Under the pieces are notes generated by a model. It saw nothing but the letters and a program-made list of their open reading frames with translations, was not told the origin of the DNA and searched no databases. Positions 19,808 through 30,098 of a stretch of DNA of 64,000 nt are shown here, piece after piece; positions within the stretch are counted from its first letter, which is position 1; every line of letters starts with the position of its first letter. A program made the translations under genes and the position numbers. The stretch lies in contig NZ_FNWQ01000002.1 in NCBI RefSeq assembly GCF_900108365.1, positions 434,001 to 498,000 of the forward strand. Reading direction: 5' to 3'. Origin of the DNA: Chryseobacterium culicis (GTDB taxonomy: Bacteria > Bacteroidota > Bacteroidia > Flavobacteriales > Weeksellaceae).

Positions 19808-21747
19808 TGATGAGAAAAAAAGTTTTATATATTGTATGCAGCCTGCTGCTGATAAGCAAAAGCTTTGCACAGGTGGCGGAAATCACAAGTCCTGACGGTC
19901 AAATTAAGCTCCACGTCTTTTCAGAAGGAGGTAAGGTTTTGTACGATGTTACCTTTGACGGAATGATAATGCTGGAAAAATCTCCGTTAGGCCTGGTAAC
20001 CAATGAATCCGATTTTTCAAAGAATCTGAAATTCTCTGACAGCAAAAAAGAAGTGATTTCTAAGAAATATACCAACCTGAAAATCAAAAAATCCAATATT
20101 GATTATCACGCCAATACGTTAACAGTTCATTTTATCAATGCAGACGATTATCAGATAGGTGTTGATTTTCAGGTAAGTAACAATAATATTGCTTTCCGTT
20201 ACACCATTCCTCCAATGAAAGATCGGTTAAGCATTGTTGTACAGTCAGAAATAACAGGCTACAGATTCCCGTCGCAGACCACTACTTTTCTTTCCCCCAT
20301 GATGAAACCGATGACAGGTTTCGCCCGGACCGCTCCTAGTTATGAAAGCGGCTATAAAGCCGATGCCGGGCTGGGAATACCATCTGATTACGGCTATGTT
20401 TTCCCCGGCTTGTTTCATATCGGAAATGAGGGATGGCTGTTACTTTCAGAAACTGGGGTGAACAGTATGTACTGCGCTTCCCATCTGGAGACCACAGCAG
20501 AGGAAAACCTTTACAAAGTAGCCTATCCGGATATTGCTGAAAATAACGGTTTCGGAAGTACCGGAGCCGCGGTTTCTCTTCCCGGAAAGACACCGTGGAG
20601 AACAATTACCGTGGGCCGCTCTTTGAAACCCATCGTAGAGACTACCGTTCCTTTTGATGTTGTAGATCCTATGTATGAGCCTTCACAGGAGTATCAGTTC
20701 GGGAAATCTACCTGGAGCTGGATTCTGTGGCAGGATAAAAGTATGAACTACGATGATCAGGTAAAATTCATAGATCTTGCCGCTGCGCTGAAATACCCGT
20801 TTATTCTCATGGATGCGCTTTGGGATAAAAATATAGGCAAAGACCGTATGAGAGCGCTTATTCAATATGCAAAATCAAGAAATGTCGGGGTATTGCTTTG
20901 GTACAATTCCAATGGAGCAGCCAACGATGCGCCTATGGGACCAAGAAATAAGATGAGCTCATCCGTAGAACGTAAAAAGGAAATGAAATGGCTGAAAGAT
21001 GTTGGTGTAAAAGGACTGAAAGTAGATTTTTTCGGAGGAGACAAACAGGAAACCATGCGTCTTTATGAAGATATTCTTTCAGATGCCAATGACTATGGCT
21101 TAACCATTATTTTTCACGGAGCTACCTTGCCGAGAGGCTGGGAAATAATGTACCCGAACTATGCAGGAAGCGAAGCCGTTCTCGCTTCAGAAATGCTTTA
21201 TTTCTCAGAAGATGTGCGTAAGCAGGAAGCTTTTTTTGCCACACTTCACCCCTTTATCAGAAATACCGTGGGGAGTATGGAATTCGGAGGAACTTTTCTC
21301 AATAAATACCTGACAGAATCCAACAGAGACAAAAATAAAAGACATACCACAGACGGCTTTCAGCTGGCTACAGCAGTTCTTTTTCAGAATCCTGTTCAGA
21401 TGTTTGCCATTATGCCCAATAATCTTACAGATGCACCGGAATTTGAACTTGACTTTATGAAAGAAGTTCCTACACTTTGGGATGAAACGGTCTTTATCAA
21501 CGGCTATCCCGGCAAATATACAGTAATTGCAAGAAAACACGATGAACATTGGTATGCAGCAGGTGTGAATGCAGAAAAACAATCAAAAAAGCTGAAAATG
21601 AAGCTTCCGATGTTCGCCGGAAAAACGATAAAACTGATCAATGATGATGCAAAAGGAAATTCTTCAGAGAAAGAAGTGAAAATAAATGCAAAAGGAGATT
21701 TCAGTATTGAAATACAGCCGCAGGGAGGCTTCGTCCTGAAAGATTAA
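19807..21747 (+). CDS. GH97 glycosidase, retaining type (alpha-galactosidase or beta-L-arabinopyranosidase-like)
   Basis: Secreted or periplasmic GH97 enzyme of 646 aa with signal peptide (ending SFAQ). The N-terminal beta-sandwich spans about 25-280, then a TIM barrel (WSWILWQDKSMNYDDQVKFIDLA), then a C-terminal beta domain. The barrel carries VKGLKVDFFGGDKQE; an Asp at this place is the nucleophile of retaining GH97 enzymes, whereas SusB-type inverting alpha-glucosidases lack it. An alpha-galactosidase or beta-L-arabinopyranosidase role is therefore more likely than alpha-glucosidase, fitting galactose or arabinose caps on xylan side chains. Its start overlaps the upstream stop; ATG at 19810 is an equal alternative. 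Confidence 0.87.
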   Translation: MMRKKVLYIVCSLLLISKSFAQVAEITSPDGQIKLHVFSEGGKVLYDVTFDGMIMLEKSPLGLVTNESDFSKNLKFSDSKKEVISKKYTNLKIKKSNIDYHANTLTVHFINADDYQIGVDFQVSNNNIAFRYTIPPMKDRLSIVVQSEITGYRFPSQTTTFLSPMMKPMTGFARTAPSYESGYKADAGLGIPSDYGYVFPGLFHIGNEGWLLLSETGVNSMYCASHLETTAEENLYKVAYPDIAENNGFGSTGAAVSLPGKTPWRTITVGRSLKPIVETTVPFDVVDPMYEPSQEYQFGKSTWSWILWQDKSMNYDDQVKFIDLAAALKYPFILMDALWDKNIGKDRMRALIQYAKSRNVGVLLWYNSNGAANDAPMGPRNKMSSSVERKKEMKWLKDVGVKGLKVDFFGGDKQETMRLYEDILSDANDYGLTIIFHGATLPRGWEIMYPNYAGSEAVLASEMLYFSEDVRKQEAFFATLHPFIRNTVGSMEFGGTFLNKYLTESNRDKNKRHTTDGFQLATAVLFQNPVQMFAIMPNNLTDAPEFELDFMKEVPTLWDETVFINGYPGKYTVIARKHDEHWYAAGVNAEKQSKKLKMKLPMFAGKTIKLINDDAKGNSSEKEVKINAKGDFSIEIQPQGGFVLKD

Positions 21748-21828
21748 ATCAACAATCCTTACAGGTTTGATACCATCAAAGCCCGATTAAAAAGGACAAC
21801 GTTTTTAAAATTAAAACCAGAACTGACT

Positions 21829-24351
21829 ATGAATCATTTAAAAATATTTTTTCTCACTGTGTTATTGGGATTTTGTTTAAAGATCCATGCTGCAGAACCG
21901 TTCATCAGCACTGAGAAAAGTTCCGGAACCCTCATTCTGAAAGAAAAAACGGTCAGTCTTTCCATTTTTACCAGCCCCGGAACAGATCAGGGAATTGTAA
22001 GAGCTGTAAAAAACCTGCAGGCAGATTTTCAGAAAGTAACAGGAGCACAGCCGCTACTTCTTAATCAGGTTTCAGGATTGCAGTCTCCCTTAGTCATTAT
22101 TGGAACGGCAGGCACAAGATCAGTCGTTGATGATCTCATCAGGCAAAAAAAAATAGATGGGAAAGCCTTAACCGGAAAACGCGAAAAATATATCATTCAG
22201 AACATCAGCAATCCTTTTCCGGGAGTTTCTGAAGCCATTGTGATTGCAGGAAGTGACAAAAGAGGAACCATTTACGGAATTTACGAAATGTCTCAGCAGA
22301 TAGGCGTTTCGCCATGGTATTACTGGGCAGATGTTCCGGTTCAGGTGAAAGATCATTTATATTTCAAAAAAGGGACCTATACAGATGGTGAGCCAGCTGT
22401 AGAATACCGGGGCATTTTCCTTAACGATGAAGAACCTTCGTTGGGAGGTTGGGCAAGGGCAACTTTCGGAGGAATAAACAGTCAGTTTTACGAAAAAGTT
22501 TTTGAGCTGATCCTGCGCCTGAAAGGAAATTATATCTGGCCGGCAATGTGGGGAAAAGCATTTTATGATGATGATGCTCTCAGCGGTCCGCTGGCCAATG
22601 AGATGGGAATTGTGATGGGAACTTCTCACCACGAGCCTATGGCTTTGGCACAAACGGACTGGCACAGGTATGTCAAAAAAAATAATCTCCCGAATGTCTG
22701 GGATTACAGTAAAAATGCAGAAGTGCTGCAGAAATTCTGGAAATCCGGGATAGAAAGAAGCAAAAACTGGGAAAAGCTGGTAACAGTGGGAATGCGGGGT
22801 GATGGCGATGAAGCAATGGGGGATGGAACCAATATTTCCCTGCTGGAGAAAATTGTGAAAGACCAGCGTAAGATTATTGCTGAGGTTACCGGAAAAAAAG
22901 CAGAGAAAACACCTCAGGTGTGGGCACTGTATAAAGAAGTTCAGGATTATTATGACAAAGGAATGAGAGTGCCGGACGATGTTATTCTGCTGTTCTGTGA
23001 TGATAACTGGGGAAATGTAAGAAAGCTTCCCGACCTTTCAAAACCCCTGCATAAAGGAGGATACGGAATCTACTATCATTTCGATTATGTGGGCGGACCC
23101 AGAAATTCCAAATGGATCAACATCAGTCCCATTCAGAGAGTCTGGGAGCAGATGAACCTTTCTTATGAGCACAAGGTAGATAAGCTTTGGATTGTTAATG
23201 TTGGAGATTTAAAACCAATGGAATTTCCTGTCAGCTTTTTCCTGAAAATGGCCTGGAATCCTAAGCAGTTTAATGCCGGAAATCTTTTTGAATATACTGA
23301 AGAATGGGCCGCTCAGCAGTTTGGAGAAAAGCATGCGCGCGAAATTGCCAGGCTGATTAATCTGTACTCCAAATATAACAGAAGAGTAACCCCTGAAACC
23401 CTTGACAGCAAAACCTACAGCCTTGAGAATTACCATGAATTTGAAACGGTTTTAAATGACTACAGAACATTAGCTTTAGAAGCCTTACGTCTGAAAGAGC
23501 AGATCCCTTCCGAATATCAGGATGCATATTATCAGCTGGTTTTGTACCCGATTGATGCGTGCAGCAATTTATACGAAATGTATTATGCGGTGGCAAAAAA
23601 CAGGGAACTTGCTGCGAAAAAAGATCCGGAAGCTAATATTTATGCTGATAAAGTGAAGGCGTGCTTTGAAAGAAATGCTTATCTGGACAATCAATACAAC
23701 AATGTGATAGCCGGAGGAAAATGGAAGCATATGATGGATCAGATGAGGATAGGTTACAAAAGCTGGGCAGACGGAAAAGAAAACATAATGCCTGAAGTCA
23801 CCTATATTTCCAAAGGGGACGTTCCCAAAGAAAAAATGTTCCGGGAAAAAAACGGCTACGTGTCAATTGAAGCGGAAAACTTTGCAAGAATGAACCAATC
23901 CGACAGAATTCATTGGGAAGTAATTCCTGATTTCGGAAAAACAAAATCCGGGATAACAACCTTTCCGCAGAATACCTATCCTAAAACGGAAGAAAATATC
24001 TGGCTGGAGTATGATATTAACTTTGAATCTAAAGGAGAACTGGAGGTTGAGCTTCTTTTGGCACCTACCTTAAATTTTAATCACAATAAAGGACTGCGCT
24101 ATGAAATTTCTTGGGATAATCAGCCTGCACAGGTTGTGAATTTCAACGGTCATTACAAAGGAGAATTGGGAAAATGGCAGTCCGAACATATCATTAAATC
24201 CATTACAAAACATTTGATTTCGCAGGCAGGAAAACATACATTACGTTTCAGAGTGCTGGAACCGGGCATTGTACTGGAAAAACTCCTGATCAGCACAGGA
24301 GGTCTGAAACCCTCTTATCTGGGCGCTCCGGAAAGTGAAATGCTTCACTAA
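21829..24351 (+). CDS. GH115 xylan alpha-1,2-glucuronidase
   Basis: Removes (4-O-methyl)glucuronic acid from inner and terminal xylose units of xylan. An 840-aa protein with signal peptide (ending IHAAE). The N-terminal domain includes IIGTAGTRSVVDD and DKRGTIYGIYEMSQQIGVSPWYYWADVPV. The TIM barrel has EYRGIFLNDEEPSLGGWA, YIWPAMWGKAFYDDD, the GH115 hallmark TVGMRGDGDEAMG and FCDDNWGNVRKLP. A helical domain and a C-terminal beta-sandwich (YVSIEAENFARM onward) complete the fold. It complements the GH67 enzyme further on, which only acts on chain-end glucuronate. Glucuronate released here feeds uxaC. Confidence 0.94.
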   Translation: MNHLKIFFLTVLLGFCLKIHAAEPFISTEKSSGTLILKEKTVSLSIFTSPGTDQGIVRAVKNLQADFQKVTGAQPLLLNQVSGLQSPLVIIGTAGTRSVVDDLIRQKKIDGKALTGKREKYIIQNISNPFPGVSEAIVIAGSDKRGTIYGIYEMSQQIGVSPWYYWADVPVQVKDHLYFKKGTYTDGEPAVEYRGIFLNDEEPSLGGWARATFGGINSQFYEKVFELILRLKGNYIWPAMWGKAFYDDDALSGPLANEMGIVMGTSHHEPMALAQTDWHRYVKKNNLPNVWDYSKNAEVLQKFWKSGIERSKNWEKLVTVGMRGDGDEAMGDGTNISLLEKIVKDQRKIIAEVTGKKAEKTPQVWALYKEVQDYYDKGMRVPDDVILLFCDDNWGNVRKLPDLSKPLHKGGYGIYYHFDYVGGPRNSKWINISPIQRVWEQMNLSYEHKVDKLWIVNVGDLKPMEFPVSFFLKMAWNPKQFNAGNLFEYTEEWAAQQFGEKHAREIARLINLYSKYNRRVTPETLDSKTYSLENYHEFETVLNDYRTLALEALRLKEQIPSEYQDAYYQLVLYPIDACSNLYEMYYAVAKNRELAAKKDPEANIYADKVKACFERNAYLDNQYNNVIAGGKWKHMMDQMRIGYKSWADGKENIMPEVTYISKGDVPKEKMFREKNGYVSIEAENFARMNQSDRIHWEVIPDFGKTKSGITTFPQNTYPKTEENIWLEYDINFESKGELEVELLLAPTLNFNHNKGLRYEISWDNQPAQVVNFNGHYKGELGKWQSEHIIKSITKHLISQAGKHTLRFRVLEPGIVLEKLLISTGGLKPSYLGAPESEMLH

Positions 24352-24475
24352 TGCTAACACAGTGAAATAAAGAATTCTTCAAACCCGATTCTGGTAAAAT
24401 GATAGTCTTACCAGGGAATCTTTGTCCTTATTCGAATTGTTTACACTCAAATCACAAATAGTAAACCCAAACATT

Positions 24476-27213
24476 ATGAAAAAAATTGTAAGTCTTATAT
24501 CCATGTATTCCATGGTTTTGTATTTCAGCGGTACGCTGCAGGGCCAGCTTACCACGGTAAAAATTGATAAGAATATTACGTATCAGAAAATCAGAGGATT
24601 CGGAGGATTTGTCTGCAGCCCTCAGTTTGCTTACAACCACATGTCTACAGCAGAAATTCAGAATCTCTGGGGAACCTCCAGCGAGGGTGGTTATAATATA
24701 ATGAGATTATATATTCCTGAAAACAGCAGCAACTGGAGCTCCGTATTGGCTACTGCACAGCTTGCCAAATCAATGGGACTCACTATTTTTGCAACACCAT
24801 GGACCATGCCCGCAGCCTGGAAGACCAATAACCATGTCAATGCAGTGTACACTGATACCAACGGAGTACAGCAGATTGGATACCTGAAAACCGAAAACTA
24901 TCAGGACTACGCCCTTTATCTCAACAGTTTTGTTACTTATCTTCAGAATAACGGAGTAAGCTTGATTATATTTCTATTCAAAATGAACCGGATGAGATGG
25001 CTCAGTACCAGGGATGTATCTGGACGCCGGCTCAGATGGCCACATTTGTAAAAAATTATGGACATCTCATCAACTGCAAGGTGATTGCTCCGGAAAGTGT
25101 GGGGTTTACAGATAATTTTGCCAGTGCCTTGCTGGATCCTTCGGCAATGGCCAATTTTGAAGTATATGGAGGTCACCAGTATGGTCTTATTCAGTCTGTC
25201 TACAAGCAATTTCAGAATAATAATAAAGAACTCTGGCAGACAGAATATCTGATCAACTGGAATTCTTCATCTTCCCAGCCTGCACGTGATTTCAGCTGGA
25301 ATGCTGATGCATTTAATTTTGCAGCTAGTGTCAACAATGCATTATTGGGAAATATCAATGCATGGATCCATTACTCAGCCAAACGCTATTACGGTTTAAT
25401 GGGCGACGGAACGTACGGAACTACCGCAGGTGTAATGACCAAAAGAGGTTATGTCCTTTCACATTATGCCCGGTACACCACAGGAAAAACAAGAATAGAA
25501 GCAAAATGGGATGATAAAACCGGAGTTTTACAAGGTTCTTCCTATATTTCTCAGGATGGGAATCAGGTCGTTCTTATGGTTATTAATCCCTCTCAGAATG
25601 CCTATACTTTAAAGGTTGATCTCCCTTTTTACACTACTTCTGGTACAAAAGTCCTTACCAATGCACAATCCAGTATGGTCAGCACACCAGTGGCTATGAG
25701 TACACCAACATTCCGGCCAGCTGCTGATATCAGCCCTTCCAGTGTCATGACCTTTGTTTTTAATAAAAGTGGAGACAGACCTGCTTCTCTAATGACGGGC
25801 GGTGATATTCATTATAATAAAATTGAAACCCAGACTGCTACCAATACAGCCTTTGGTACAGGATTCAATATCAGCAATACTACGGTAACCTTCTCCAACC
25901 CAAGTCCTCTTATCAGCAATAATATGACCGCCGCTAACGGATATCTTCAGCTTGATGACCGGTATAATAAGCTGATATTGCACGTAAACAGCTATACAAC
26001 AGCAGGACAAAGCTATTCTGATAACACAACGTTGTATTATATCAACAGCCAGGGGGTAGCGAAATCTTATAATTATGGCAGAATCAACTTTCCTCAGGGA
26101 GGAAATTTTGATATGACGTTCGATATTTCAAGACAGGTGCTTACAGACGGATGTAAGGGAATTTTAGGATTGAGGAATTCCAATTACAGTTCTGTACTTA
26201 CCCTGAATCTTGGAGATGTTTATTTCAATGTAGGAAATGAAAATGCTTCAAAATTCGGAGGAACCTATTCCGCAAGCGACAGCTATCTGATGGATGCCCT
26301 GGAAAACGGCTACTATACCTCTGTAGACTTTAGAAATGCTGCTGGGATTACCGCTTCCAATAACTGGCAGCCTATCAGTGCCAATACTAACAGTATCTAC
26401 TACGTCAGTGCAAGTACAAATTCACCGGCTGCTAATGTGATCTCGGGTGCCACATGCTCAAACCTTGTTCTCTCCGGCCAGGGGATGGATTTTCACGTGC
26501 CGTTCAATTTCACTGCCAATAATGCTTCTTACAGCCGTACGTTCAATGGCTACGATGTGCTGATCCTGCCATTTCAGGCGAATATACCTTCCGGAGTAAG
26601 TGCATATTTGATGTCACCCGGATCCAATAATATCAACTGTACTGCAATTTCCAACGGAATTATTCCTGCGAATACTCCGGTACTGATCAATGCCACAGGA
26701 ACTATCACTTTCAACGGTTCAGGAAATGTTTCCACGCCCAAGGCAATTACTGTAGACCAAATGAACGGCGTCTACCAGAGCATCAAGGTTCCGGCTGGCG
26801 GCTACTTCCTGAAAACTGAAAACGGGGTAACCGGTTTTTATAAAATAACGGCTGGAAGTGAGCCTTTAATAAACTCCTTCAAAGCTTATCTTTCAGAAGA
26901 AAATACCTATTCTGCCAGCGTTCTGCCTTTAAATTTTGGATCGTTAAACACCAGAAATAACCTTACGGATACGAAAAAGGAACCTGTTAAGATCTATCCT
27001 AATCCTGTAAAAGCAGATCTTTTTATTGATTCTGATTTTCCGGAAGCTGTAGCCGCTATTTTTGATGGGAAAGGGAGTGTCATTACATCCGGATTGAAGA
27101 TCAATACAGGAAAAAACCAAATTAATGTGGCAGGCCTTCCGGCCGGAATCTACTTCGTTGAGGTTACCTGTAAGAACAATACAGTACTAAAACAAAAATT
27201 TGTCAAAGAATAA
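24476..27213 (+). pseudogene. GH30 xylanase with T9SS sorting domain, broken by a one-base frameshift
   Basis: The first part (signal peptide ending LQGQ, then a GH30 barrel with IRGFGGF, IMRLYIPEN and TPWTMPAAW) runs from 24476 to about 24961. The barrel then continues in the next frame from 24961 as LDYISIQNEPDE, which holds the acid/base Glu; the nucleophile Glu follows in WQTEYLIN. One missing C at 24961 would restore a protein of about 912 aa. After the barrel come beta-rich modules of uncertain function and a T9SS type A domain (VKIYPNP to LKQKFVKE). It would be a secreted endo-xylanase, likely glucuronoxylan-acting. As sequenced, the product ends within the barrel; sequencing error is possible. 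An in-frame TTG at 24422 is less likely than ATG 24476. Confidence 0.85.
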
Positions 27214-27223
27214 AACCCAATCC

Positions 27224-27256
27224 AAAGCCATCATCACATTAGCTTATGATGGCTTT
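27224..27256 (+). terminator. Hairpin after the GH30 gene
   Basis: AAAGCCATCAT at 27224-27234 and ATGATGGCTTT at 27246-27256 form a perfect 11-bp stem with an 11-nt loop, 11 bp after the stop. The T-run is short (TTT), so termination may be partial. Confidence 0.6.
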
Positions 27257-27323
27257 ACCAATATCCATGAGATGACCGAAGAATCAAGATCGAAAGATCG
27301 AAGTATTAAAAAAAAGGCACAGT

Positions 27324-27353
27324 CATCCGTGAACATCCGTGAAATCGGTGGTT
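27324..27353. repeat. Dispersed-repeat-like element (CATCCGTGAA doublet)
   Basis: CATCCGTGAA occurs twice in a row and is followed by ATCGGTGG. Similar ATCCGTG...GTGG phrases are, from memory, common between genes in flavobacteria. It lies in the roughly 200-bp gap between GH30 and GH3, which also has a short GATCGAA doublet near 27288-27302. Confidence 0.35.
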
Positions 27354-27413
27354 AAAAAATTGAACCGCAAAAATCATAAAAGTTGTTAGGACTTTATTGA
27401 AACCATAATCCTT

Positions 27414-30047
27414 ATGAAAAGAATTGTATTAACATTATGTGCAACACTGGGAGCCCCTTTGTTATTAGCTCAGAGCCATTATAAATACCCGTTCAGGAAT
27501 CCCGATCTTCCTGTTAATGAAAGAATAGAAAACCTTCTTACTTTACTGACAGCAGAAGAAAAAATAGGAATGATGATGGACAATTCCCAGGCAGTTCCCC
27601 GTCTGCAAATTCCTGCATATGGATGGTGGAATGAAGCCCTTCATGGAGTGGCAAGAGCAGGCACCGCTACTGTTTTTCCTCAAGCAATAGGAATGGCAGC
27701 TACATGGGATGTTGCGGAACATTTTAAAACGTTTGAAATGATTTCTGATGAAGCACGGGCGAAGTATAACCGGTCATTCGATGAAGCCCAAAAGACAGGA
27801 CGTTACGAAGGGCTTACCTTCTGGACTCCTAACATCAATATCTTCCGTGATCCAAGATGGGGAAGAGGTCAGGAAACCTATGGCGAAGATCCCTATCTTA
27901 CTTCCGTTTTAGGCGTTGCTGCTGTAAAAGGTCTGCAGGGGAATGACCCTAAATATTTTAAAACGCATGCCTGTGCCAAACATTTTGCTGTACACAGCGG
28001 CCCGGAATGGAACCGTCATTCTTATAATGCAGAAATTTCTAAGAGAGATCTGTATGAAACCTACCTTCCTGCTTTCAAAGCATTGGTACTGGAGGGTAAT
28101 GTAAGAGAGGTCATGTGTGCCTATAATGCTTTTGACGGTCAGCCGTGCTGTGCCAGCAATACCTTACTCACGGAAATTCTCCGGGGAAAATGGAAGTACG
28201 ACGGAATGGTGGTTTCAGACTGCTGGGCACTGGCCGATTTCTATCAGAAAAAATACCATGGTACCCATCCTGATGAAAAAACAACTGCCGCAGATGCCCT
28301 GAAACACTCCACAGATCTGGAATGCGGAGACACTTATAACAATCTTACCAAAGCCCTGGCGGGCGGGCTGATTACAGAAAAGGATATTGATCTATCAATG
28401 CGCAGGATTCTGAAAGGATGGTTTGAACTCGGAATGCTTGATCCGAAATCTTCCGTTCACTGGAATACAATTCCCTACGATGTTGTGGATTCCGAGGAAC
28501 ATAAAAAACAGGCACTGAAAATGGCACTGAAATCAATTGTGCTGATGAAAAACGAAAAAAATGTGCTGCCGCTCAGCAGAAATATCAAAAAAATTGCCGT
28601 TGTAGGTCCCAATGCGGATGACAGGCTGATGCAGCTGGGAAACTATAACGGAACGCCTTCTTCCATTGTAACAATTTTAGACGGAATCAAAACCAGGTTC
28701 CCCAATGCTGAAATCATTTACGAAAAAGGAAGCGAAGTCACAGACGCTTCTTCCAGAACTTCACTCTTCCAGAATTTTATCAGCCAGAAAAACGGGATCA
28801 AAGGAATGAAAGTTGAGTTTTTCAATAACAGTGAATTCAAAGGTGAGCCAGCCAATACCTCAGTGAATGCAGCCTCAATCAGCTACAGCAGTTTCGGCGG
28901 AACCCAGCTTGCACCCCATGTAGGAAGAGAAAATACTTCAGCTGTCATTTCAGGAATTTTCAAAAGCACTTATACAGGAGAGGTCATATTTTCTGCGTCC
29001 ACTTCTGATATCTATACACTTTTTGTGGATGGGAAAGAAATAGCAACAAGAAAAGGTCCTGACGCAAGACATCCTTCAGAATTTCCCGTAAAAATGGAGA
29101 AAGGAAAAGAATATCATATAGAACTCCGTCATACACAAAAAGGAAAATATGTAAGCATCAGCTTTGAAGTCTACAGAAAAGACCCGGTCAATTTTACCGC
29201 GGTAAGAGAAAGGGTGAAAAATGCGGATGCTATCATCTTTGCAGGAGGACTTTCTCCAAGTCTCGAAGGTGAGGAGATGATGGTAAACGCAGAAGGTTTC
29301 AGAGGAGGCGATAAAACATCCATTGCCCTTCCTAATGTTCAACGTGAACTGTTGGCAGAACTCAGAAAAACGGGAAAACCTGTTGTTTTTGTTCTGTGCA
29401 CCGGAAGTGCTTTGGGACTGGCACAGGATGAAAAGAATTATGACGCTCTGGTCAATGCCTGGTATGGCGGGCAAGCCGGAGGAACCGCTGTAGCAGATGT
29501 TTTGGCAGGGGATTATAACCCTTCCGGAAAACTACCCATTACCTTTTACACGAACCTTGAACAGCTGGACAATTCCCTGTCGAAGACAAGTAAACATCAG
29601 GGATTTGAAAATTATGATATGCAGGGGCGAACCTATCGTTATATGACAGAAAAGCCGCTCTATCCATTCGGACATGGTTTAAGCTACTCAAAATTTATGT
29701 ATGGAAATGCAAAGCTGAGTAAAAATACAATCAGTATCAGCGAAAATGTGACAATCACAATTCCGGTCACTAATATTTCTGATAAAGACGGCGAAGAAGT
29801 TGTGCAGGTGTATATTAAAAGAAATAATGATTCCCAGGCCCCGGTAAAAACTTTAAGAGCTTTTGAAAGGACTTTGATTATATCTAAAGAAACAAAAAAT
29901 ATCCGGCTGATCCTTTCCAGAGATTCATTTGCATTCTATGATGAAAAAGCAGATGATCTGGTTTCAAAACCTGGAGAGTACACGATTCTCTACGGGGGAA
30001 CATCTGATGATGCCGGCCTAAAAACGATTCCGTTACAAGTAAAATAA
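27414..30047 (+). CDS. GH3 beta-xylosidase with PA14 domain
   Basis: Periplasmic or secreted GH3 of 877 aa with signal peptide (ending LLLAQ). The N-terminal TIM barrel has GWWNEALHGVAR, FWTPNINIFRDPRWGRGQETYGEDP, CAKHFAVHSGPE and the nucleophile Asp269 in GMVVSDCW. The alpha/beta sandwich is interrupted by a PA14 domain (about residues 465-600) holding GKEIATRKGPDARH. A C-terminal fibronectin-III-like domain starts near 780. The NEALHG form of the barrel start is typical of GH3 beta-xylosidases rather than beta-glucosidases. It would release xylose from xylo-oligosaccharide ends. GH51 follows 51 bp downstream. Confidence 0.92.
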   Translation: MKRIVLTLCATLGAPLLLAQSHYKYPFRNPDLPVNERIENLLTLLTAEEKIGMMMDNSQAVPRLQIPAYGWWNEALHGVARAGTATVFPQAIGMAATWDVAEHFKTFEMISDEARAKYNRSFDEAQKTGRYEGLTFWTPNINIFRDPRWGRGQETYGEDPYLTSVLGVAAVKGLQGNDPKYFKTHACAKHFAVHSGPEWNRHSYNAEISKRDLYETYLPAFKALVLEGNVREVMCAYNAFDGQPCCASNTLLTEILRGKWKYDGMVVSDCWALADFYQKKYHGTHPDEKTTAADALKHSTDLECGDTYNNLTKALAGGLITEKDIDLSMRRILKGWFELGMLDPKSSVHWNTIPYDVVDSEEHKKQALKMALKSIVLMKNEKNVLPLSRNIKKIAVVGPNADDRLMQLGNYNGTPSSIVTILDGIKTRFPNAEIIYEKGSEVTDASSRTSLFQNFISQKNGIKGMKVEFFNNSEFKGEPANTSVNAASISYSSFGGTQLAPHVGRENTSAVISGIFKSTYTGEVIFSASTSDIYTLFVDGKEIATRKGPDARHPSEFPVKMEKGKEYHIELRHTQKGKYVSISFEVYRKDPVNFTAVRERVKNADAIIFAGGLSPSLEGEEMMVNAEGFRGGDKTSIALPNVQRELLAELRKTGKPVVFVLCTGSALGLAQDEKNYDALVNAWYGGQAGGTAVADVLAGDYNPSGKLPITFYTNLEQLDNSLSKTSKHQGFENYDMQGRTYRYMTEKPLYPFGHGLSYSKFMYGNAKLSKNTISISENVTITIPVTNISDKDGEEVVQVYIKRNNDSQAPVKTLRAFERTLIISKETKNIRLILSRDSFAFYDEKADDLVSKPGEYTILYGGTSDDAGLKTIPLQVK

Positions 30048-30098
30048 CAAGATAAATTCAGGATAAAATTTCAGGCCGTACTTTCAAAAACAAGATCT

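Noticed and set aside
24422..24475. TTG start adding 18 residues to the GH30 gene
   Set aside because: The added residues would precede a normal signal peptide starting at the ATG at 24476.
27280..27305. GATCGAA doublet as an operator
   Set aside because: Short, low-specificity repeat beside a dispersed-repeat-like stretch; not found before other genes.
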